From NCBI GenBank assembly GCA_021464415.1, contig CM038463.1, positions 868,001 through 932,000 of the forward strand: 64,000 nt of DNA, given 5' to 3'. A program made the translations under genes and the position numbers. Under the pieces are notes generated by a model. That model had not been told where the DNA came from and ran no database searches. It saw only the letters and a program-made list of their open reading frames with translations. Shown here one piece after another: positions 59,478-64,000 of this stretch (position 1 is its first letter; every line of letters starts with the position of its first letter). The stretch is from Lonicera japonica. Its lineage: Eukaryota; Streptophyta; Magnoliopsida; Dipsacales; Caprifoliaceae.

Positions 59478-60041
59478 ATGTCAAATCCTAATATAGAGAT
59501 GGTAGTACAAGACTTCGAAAATACGCTATTTCAAAAAGGAACCCCAATTTATAAATATGTTTCTAGGAAAACTAAATTGTGTGATACCTTACGAAATTAT
59601 GGGAGACATATTCCAGAATCAGTTTTAATTCACAATATCCTTAAAAATCTACCACAGTCTTGGGATGAAGCGGTTAAAAGGATTTTTGAAGAACACAATC
59701 CGAACAGTGCTGAAAGCCTAATGTATTTTTTAGAAACAGAAGAATTGTACATACATCCTTTATGGATAGAATTCAAGCAAGGGATAATGAATTCAAACAC
59801 TAGTGTGACGAAGCATATGCTTAACAAAGAAAATATATATCATACTCTTAAGAGAATGGGGTTTCGTCCCCTTACTATATTTTCTGTATCACATGCTATT
59901 GTCAGCACACTTCCATCATCATGGCCACTTAAGTTTATAAGACAAAGGATGGGTGGAAAAATCCTTGACATGGTGGAATTATCTAAACTTTTACAATGCG
60001 TGGAAAAGGTAGAATATATATTGTCTAATTTTCATTTATAA
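59478..60041 (+). CDS. Small ORF in the CACTA block with a duplicated Copia-gag-like (UBN2-like) unit
   Basis: The open frame starts MSNPNIEMVVQDFENTLFQK (ATG at 59478; 188 residues). It sits between the TNP2 gene (about 115 bases upstream) and the Transposase_24 gene (65 bases downstream) on the same strand, behind a CAG acceptor-like site. Two halves resemble each other: LCDTLRNYGRHIPESVLIHN with LKNLPQSWDEAVKRI, and IYHTLKRMGFRPLTIFSVSH with VSTLPSSWPLKFIRQRM. The Leu-Pro-x-Ser-Trp motif after a short helix is typical of Copia-type gag (UBN2) domains. I do not know this as a standard CACTA protein. It may be a captured gag, a separate old insertion or a genuine third CACTA gene. No stop interrupts it. 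Confidence 0.6.
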   Translation: MSNPNIEMVVQDFENTLFQKGTPIYKYVSRKTKLCDTLRNYGRHIPESVLIHNILKNLPQSWDEAVKRIFEEHNPNSAESLMYFLETEELYIHPLWIEFKQGIMNSNTSVTKHMLNKENIYHTLKRMGFRPLTIFSVSHAIVSTLPSSWPLKFIRQRMGGKILDMVELSKLLQCVEKVEYILSNFHL

Positions 60042-60105
60042 GGTGGTATCTCACTAATAGAGTCAATTATAAGAAGTGACTCATATCATTTTTAAATTGC
60101 AGAAA

Positions 60106-61588
60106 ATGGCAGGATCAGTAAGTCAAGAACAAGTTGAGCTTGAAACTCAACCGAACTCACAAGAGAGTGTAATTGCATCTGATGATCACTCAACTACGGA
60201 TGAAAAACCTGTCATTGCCTTTAATCACTTGGGCCAAATAGTCAATAACAAGACCAAATTGCTAAATCGTACTTTAGCAATTTTAAAAGTACAAGTGGGG
60301 TTGGAATACGATGACTGGAGACTAGTTAACCAAGCCATAAAGGATGACATGTGGGAGACAATCAAAAGAGAGTTTGTAATCCCCCACAATAGAAAAAAAG
60401 AGGTTATGAAAGAGATGGGGGTACAGCTGAAAACATGGAGAGGCAACATGCGCACAAAATATTTAAAGGATTTAACTGTGGAACAAATATTGGCGCTTAA
60501 GGACAATGCCCCACTCAAAGAGAAAGCTCGCACTCATCAATGGAATGTGTTCATTGAACATGAAGCAACGGAGAGGAAGTTTAAACAAAGAGCGGTCTAC
60601 AAAGCAAACAGAGCTCAAAAGATTGATGTCCATTGTCTTGGCAGGACATCATATGCGGAGAAAACTAAAGATATGGTATACACGTGTATAATATAAATTA
60701 TAAATATTTATAAATTAATTTTCTAATTATTTTAAAATGTTTTTAGAAAGAGAAGGATCCAGAGAAACGGTCACCTACTTGTTGTGATGTATACCTAGAG
60801 TCGCGAAAACAGCAAAAAACGGGAGAACTTCACCCTAAAGTTGCTTCTACATGTGTAAGTTTTGAAATATAATACGTGAAGTGATTATTGCTCTTACTTT
60901 ATTAATTGAAAATCTTATTTGAAGTTTTGGCCCAAATATTAACAGCAAAACATCAAGGATTTAGGTAGCGGTCAAGGCTCGTCAAGCCAAACTTCCATGG
61001 AAGAAGATGCACTAATGCAGGTTCTTGGGAAGGATTCTAGAGGGAGGACCCGTGGGGTGGGTGCAGTTTCTAAGGGAAAAGTGAAGGCTATCCAGCCCGT
61101 AAAGTCGAGCATGGATAAAGTTGTCAACAGTAATTCAAACTTGGAGAAAGTGGTGGTTAATATACAGACTCGGCTTACTTCTCTTGTAGAAGCATTTAAC
61201 AAATCTCAACAGTTTTCTTCACAGCGATTTTCTTCGCCACTATTTTCACCCCAACCTTATCATAGTAGCACACCCTCACCCTCACCTTCAACATTTCCTT
61301 TAGCAACTCCAAGTCCAACACATTCTCCACAATCAACTCATGTTCTTATAAAGGATGTTATTTCAACGAAGGTGATTGCGAAAGGAGATGTAGTTGCAAC
61401 ACTTAAAGGCGAAAAAAGTGCATTGTCGCAACATTCAAGACCATGAAAGCAAAGTTTGCGTTGTAAGTGTGGAGAACAATGAAAGTGAGACTCGGTTATA
61501 TCTAGGTTCCCAAGGATGTGCCACGACCATTGGTGAAGTTGTAGGTGGCTACGTGGTGTGGCCTACATGCTTCCTCGAACACTACTAA
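60106..61588 (+). pseudogene. Transposase_24 (Ptta/En/Spm, TNPA-like) gene with one frameshift
   Basis: This is the second CACTA protein, which binds subterminal repeats. Three exons join in phase: 60106-60675 (190 codons, after a TTGCAG acceptor in the leader), 60747-60854 (36 codons) and 60946-61588. Domain: IKDDMWETIKREFVIPH, KKEVMKEMGVQLKTWRGNMR, WNVFIEHEATERKFKQRA, and a KDPEKRSPTCCDVYLESRKQ segment in exon 2. Exon 3 begins QNIKDLGSGQGSS, has ALMQVLGKDSRGRTRGVGAV, a Ser/Pro-rich linker, and the conserved C-terminus VVATLKGEK ... TTIGEVVGGYVVWP. Exon 3 is 643 bp, one over a multiple of three; the shift lies in the A-run 61412-61417. Same strand as TNP2, as in En/Spm-type elements. Confidence 0.85.
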
Positions 61589-61860
61589 TCAAACTTAATT
61601 TGGTTATGTGTTGACTTTAATTAAGTTTTAGTAATCTTTTTTGGACTTGTACTTGAATTTCGGATATGTACTATAATGTTTGACTTGTACTAATTTTTTT
61701 TGGACTTGTTACATTTGGGGTAAGTACGTACTTTAATGTTGAATTTGTAGTACTATTTTGTGAACTTGTTAAAGTTTGGGGGTTAAGTATTTTAATATTA
61801 GACTTGTAGTAATATTTTTAGTTACTTTGATTAATCATTTAGTGTGTTGCAGTTATACAG

Positions 61861-62151
61861 ATGGCTTACATAGCTTATGTGGTATTCAAAGGCCTACGTC
61901 CAGGTGTGTATACTTCTTGGTATGAAACACATGCTCAGGTAAGTGGATATCGAGGTGCCGTGTATCGAGGTTTCCATTCTTTGGAGCTAGCACAACAAGC
62001 ATATTATGACTACATAATATCAAGTGATACCTCTCTTGTGCAACAACCCCTTCATGCGCCAGTCATTGACACATGGTCTAGGTTCCGAATGGTTTGCTAT
62101 ATGTTCATGGCATTTCATGCCATGATAGTTTTAATTAAATGCTTTCACTAG
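61861..62151 (+). CDS. Small ORF with RNase H1 N-terminal / viroplasmin-like domain
   Basis: Ninety-six residues starting MAYIAYVVFKGLRPGVYTSW, then QVSGYRGAVYRGFHSLELAQ and AYYDYI. This is the pattern (YVVxxGxxPGVYxxW, then xxQVxGYxGAxYxxFxSxxxA) of the hybrid-binding domain found at the N-terminus of eukaryotic RNase H1 and in caulimovirus viroplasmin. A hydrophobic segment of about 20 residues lies near the C-terminus (YMFMAFHAMIVLI). No RNase H catalytic domain follows. It starts 18 bases after a GTTGCAG acceptor-like site, so it may be the last exon of a CACTA transcript. Role unknown. Confidence 0.7.
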   Translation: MAYIAYVVFKGLRPGVYTSWYETHAQVSGYRGAVYRGFHSLELAQQAYYDYIISSDTSLVQQPLHAPVIDTWSRFRMVCYMFMAFHAMIVLIKCFH

Positions 62152-62709
62152 TCTATGTTTTCATGGTTAATTACGTTAATACATTTACTTATAAATTTCC
62201 TTTTCTTTTATTGTGAGGTTTACGTGATGAGATATAGGCTTGGAAGCATGATTAGCGTAGGCGATGATGATAATTATGTATATGCCTTAACTATATCAGA
62301 TATTATCTTTCTTTCATAGTGGAATAAATACAACTCTAAATGTCCATGGTTTTTTATACAATTATAAATCTACTTTTTACTAGAAAAAATATTTTTTTTA
62401 AAAAAATAGCAAACTAAAGGTTCCACGAACAATTAGAATTGTATTTTGGGATATTTGGGGAAGATTCCAATATGATATTAGATAATAATTGAGGCTATAA
62501 AATCTGAGCCTAGTTTGCAAATATGATTTTAAGTGGGGAAGATACGTAATCAGTTTTATTGATTAAGAATATCTCTAGTAAGTAAGAGCAACATATTCGA
62601 TACCTTTGATTTTATTCGATACATTGGATTTTAGATAATTTAGTTTGTGCATGATTTATTGGCTTCTTGTTCCTTAATCTACTAAATTCCTAATTAACTG
62701 CTCCATCAG
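62152..62709. other. Spacer, nothing recognised
   Basis: AT-rich. A CACTA right terminus was searched for here and not found. It ends in CTCCATCAG, a good acceptor for the following LACS exon. Confidence 0.5.
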
Positions 62710-63920
62710 GGGACATCGGTGAGTGGCAACCAAATGGAACCATGAAAATTGTTGATCATAAGAAGAATATTTCCAAGCTTTCACAAGGAGAATATGAGGC
62801 AGTTGAAAACTTGGAGAATGATTATAGTCTTGTTTCTCTTATCGACTCGGTATGTGCTCTTAACATTTAACAAATTAGTATGTTGAATTTTGACTTTTCT
62901 TTTAACATTGGCTGGGTTGTTTGTGAGTAAAATATGGAATTTTTAAGTGGACTATTTGAGAACTATACTTGGCTAATTTTAAACATTTGAACTTACCTTA
63001 TTTTTTTCATGTAGTAATGTATTGTTGTGATTTATAGCATATACTAGAAAATTATATCATAAAACACCCTTTTTATATCTAAAACTATAAATAGGTTTTT
63101 TTTACGTTACTTGTATAATATGCCCTTTAATTCGTTTATACATGCGCCTCACCTCGATGCTTTATTATCACTTTAGATATTTGAATGATTGGATTATGGA
63201 ATTAGGGCTATTAAAGCACATACCGAAAAACTTGACTCAATTAAAACCAAGTTGTACCATTATCTTAATGGTTTTTATAGCAAGTTAGGCAATCAAACAC
63301 CAGTGAAGATATAAAAGATTCTTAGAAAAATAATTGCAATCAAACACACGTTTAGCTTATTTTCGTTTTTTCCCGTAGACTTGAATTTTGCATATGATTT
63401 TGACTATGGTAAATTGCAGGTTTTCTTTCAACAGATATGGGGCAATAACTTTAAGTCACATGGTCTTTGACCAAGTATTTTAGTTATCCAGTTTGTTTTT
63501 ATATTTATCGGGTGTATGCTATTTTTAGTAGTTTGTTTATTCAGTTTTGGTTCCTAGTAAATAGGTGTTTGTTTTACTATTTTTAGATTTGTTTTTTCTT
63601 CTATTTTTAGGTAGAGTTTTGGCCTATTTAGAGGCATTAGTACGGTGCATTGAAGTTCATGCATCAAAAATAGCAAAAATTTCCTCTTATATCATATTCT
63701 TGTCTATATCATTTTGCTTCATTCAGTAGTTCTTCATTTCTTTGAATTGCTTTATCATGCCAACAGGAACAACTATGAGTTTTTCCTTATTCCAAACAAG
63801 CAAGCAGTTGAAAAATGGGTTGCTACGAACGATATTTCTACGGATTTTACTTCTTTATGTAATAATCCCAAAGTGAAGGACAAATACTTAATTAGAGAGC
63901 TAATTAATTTGTTTATGTAA
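62710..63920 (+). pseudogene. Long-chain acyl-CoA synthetase (LACS) C-terminal exon fragments
   Basis: Exon 62710-62849 lies between CCATCAG and GTATGTG and reads GDIGEWQPNGTMKIVDHKKN then ISKLSQGEYEAVENLENDYS. This is the conserved C-terminal motif of the AMP-forming LACS family, which activates fatty acids with CoA. The next exon, near 63770-63920, reads NNYEFFLIPNKQAVEKWV, ISTDFTSLCNNPKVKDK, matching the block that follows in LACS, but the GNSFES segment is shortened. Upstream exons are absent from the window, and the second exon runs into a tandem duplication. It is a captured or truncated gene copy; it could also be the broken end of a real gene continuing past 64000. Confidence 0.8.
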
Positions 63921-64000
63921 TAATCCCAAAATGAAGGAGTACTTACTTGAAGAGCTAATTTGTTTATGTAATAATCCCAAGGAACACATACTTGGGGATT
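63852..64000. repeat. Tandem duplication of a TTTATGTAATAATCCCAAAG block
   Basis: Copies start near 63854, 63912 and 63963 (spacing 58 and 51). The unit encodes the LACS-like LCNNPK segment, so the duplication occurred inside the LACS exon fragment and continues to the window edge. Confidence 0.85.

Overview
The window is repeat-rich nuclear DNA of a flowering plant, probably a eudicot. The evidence is one intron-containing plant-type SEC23 gene, plant mobile domain (PMD) sequences, MULE and CACTA transposases of plant type, a TRIM element, and Gypsy elements with plant-type tRNA-Asp primer sites. I see no rRNA, tRNA, CRISPR or bacterial-type gene. The species cannot be named from the sequence alone.

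Layout. 0-5.4 kb: a decayed Mutator-like (MULE) transposase followed by an OTU-protease-like domain on the + strand, a mixed direct/inverted repeat array (2.0-2.7 kb), and a PMD pseudogene on the - strand, tail to tail with the transposase. 8.4-16.1 kb: a second MULE region with a decayed PB1/DNA-binding/DDE/SWIM transposase (- strand) and a three-exon transposon accessory gene (+ strand). That accessory gene is bracketed by long inverted arms built from a palindromic motif, and a 1.5-kb CACTA (TSD CCT) sits in the left arm. 18.7-26.4 kb: the only recognisable host gene that looks close to functional, a five-exon SEC23 COPII coat gene (- strand). Two MULE derivatives with long TIRs lie in its introns, and one extra base breaks exon 2. 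27.8-28.3 kb: a minisatellite whose unit is a perfect 22-bp palindrome. 29.5-33.5 kb: a solo LTR, a MITE, a hAT-type MITE and a 413-bp TRIM.

35-55.2 kb is a nest of retroelements. An old Gypsy element (LTR, primer site, gag, protease) is split by a solo LTR (TSD CCCAG), which is itself split by a 6.9-kb non-autonomous CACTA (TSD TTT). The same Gypsy gag is split again by a 7.7-kb Athila-like element that has gag and protease but no visible pol. 55.2-62.2 kb: 240-bp tandem repeats and then a CACTA coding block: TNP2-type transposase, a small ORF with a duplicated Copia-gag-like unit, a Transposase_24 (TNPA-like) gene, and an ORF with an RNase H1 N-terminal/viroplasmin-like domain. 62.7-64 kb: two exon-like fragments of a long-chain acyl-CoA synthetase (LACS).

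SEC23 would act in ER-to-Golgi vesicle budding. Almost everything else is mobile DNA in different states of decay. Three otherwise intact frames (SEC23, TNP2, Transposase_24) are each broken by one extra base in or next to a homopolymer. That may be real decay or a consensus-sequence error, and it decides whether the SEC23 gene is functional.
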